Shown piece after piece: positions 63,771-64,000 of a stretch of 64,000 bases of DNA. Where the stretch lies: contig JAWQEG010001345.1 in the NCBI GenBank assembly GCA_033782935.1, positions 434,001-498,000 of the forward strand, in the 5' to 3' direction. Source of the DNA: Petrolisthes cinctipes (taxonomy: Eukaryota > Arthropoda > Malacostraca > Decapoda > Porcellanidae). The stretch's first letter is position 1; the number at the start of each line of letters is the position of its first letter. The notes beneath the pieces are model-generated. The model worked only from the letters and a program-made list of their open reading frames with translations. It searched no databases and had not been told where the DNA came from. Both the position numbers and the translations under genes were made by a program.

Positions 63771-64000
63771 ACAGAAGATGCATACACATATTGACTTTGG
63801 GCACCTAAAATATAGATTTTTAGCATGTTTTTGGCCTGTATTTTGAAAATACATTAACACGGAGTAGGCATGTACAGATCGCTTATGGGACCCAAAAATA
63901 TCGATTTTTCTGGTGTTTTGAGCCTGAATTTGAGATATAAACGGCTACAGAAGATGCATGCACATATCGACTTTGGGCACCTAAAATATCGATTTTGAGT

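Larger units (their letters stand above)
1..64000. repeat. 176-bp satellite DNA array, uninterrupted, one orientation
   Basis: Every stretch carries the same landmarks in the same order and strand: GATGCATGCACATATCGAC, then AAAATATCGATTTT, GCATGTTTTGGGCC, CATGTACAGATCGCTTCTGG, AAAAATATCGAATTTT, GAGCCTGAATTTGAGATATA and ACGGGTACAG, recurring every 174-177 bp. No unique sequence, inversion or mobile element interrupts it and both window edges lie inside the array. A hand-made consensus is 176 bp with 71 G+C. The monomer length is in the range of nucleosome-sized centromeric satellites of plants and animals, so a centromeric or heterochromatic location in a eukaryote is a reasonable inference, but nothing in the sequence proves centromere function. 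I do not recognise the family. No gene is annotated because none can be supported. Confidence 0.98.

Noticed and set aside
1..64000. CRISPR array
   Set aside because: There are direct repeats, but the unit is 176 bp of repeat with no unique spacers, no leader and no cas gene.
1..64000. Primate alpha satellite or another CENP-B-box satellite
   Set aside because: The period is 176, not 171 bp, the sequence does not resemble the alphoid consensus I know, and the core TTCG-4N-A-2N-CGGG was not found on either strand. TTCGGGTG and CTTCGGGGACCC come near but fail at later required bases.
1..64000. Coding tandem repeat of a repetitive surface or structural protein
   Set aside because: A coding repeat would keep a unit divisible by three. 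Here the unit is 176 bp, and 174- and 175-bp variants and one- or two-base indels are tolerated.
1..64000. 5S rRNA, tRNA or other RNA gene arrays
   Set aside because: No 5S internal control region, tRNA A/B boxes with cloverleaf arms, or other structured RNA signature was recognised in the monomer.

Overview
The whole 64 kb window is one uninterrupted head-to-tail satellite DNA array. The monomer is about 176 bp (most variants 174-177 bp), about 40% G+C by hand count of a consensus, always in the same orientation. Window length divided by mean period gives roughly 364 monomers. I find no protein-coding gene, RNA gene, transposon, CRISPR array or operon. Such arrays are typical of centromeric, pericentromeric or heterochromatic DNA of a eukaryote read with long reads. 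I cannot name the species or the family: it is not primate alpha satellite, I do not recognise it as any plant or animal centromere satellite I know, and I see no CENP-B box (the core TTCG-4N-A-2N-CGGG on either strand).

Repetition is nested. (1) The 176-bp monomer is itself an old tandem dimer: its two halves align without gaps at an offset of exactly 88 bp with about 70% identity. (2) Monomers fall into recurring sequence classes (called A, B, D, E, F, K, L, M here). (3) Classes recur in fixed order as higher-order repeats (HORs). (4) HOR segments are themselves duplicated at 1-14 kb scale, with gains and losses of whole monomers.

Layout. 1-29430: four copies of a ~7-8 kb HOR (HOR-A), delimited by a truncated 110-bp monomer at 7726, 15569 and 22532. 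Copies 2 and 3 are almost identical in their left part; copies 1 and 4 share other variants; copy 2 looks like an unequal-crossover product. 29431-36520: a 2109-bp, 12-monomer HOR (HOR-B) in about 3.4 copies, one carrying a conversion-like patch. 36386-54300: a mosaic in which 1.5-3.4 kb segments recur at 3694, 2814, 8614-9142, 11077-11956 and 13711-14415 bp spacing. 54910-58540: displaced fragments of HOR-A, including an intact version of the monomer that is truncated at the HOR-A junctions. 58501-64000: a younger-looking block rich in classes K, D, M, L and B, with 9-monomer and 5-monomer repeats and private variants. The array runs off both ends of the window.

Many 60-228 codon open frames, nearly all on the minus strand, are by-products: the consensus has only two minus-strand stop triplets per monomer, and 176 is not a multiple of three. 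Shift distances come from matching landmark coordinates by eye; breakpoints given as round numbers are good to about 100 bp.
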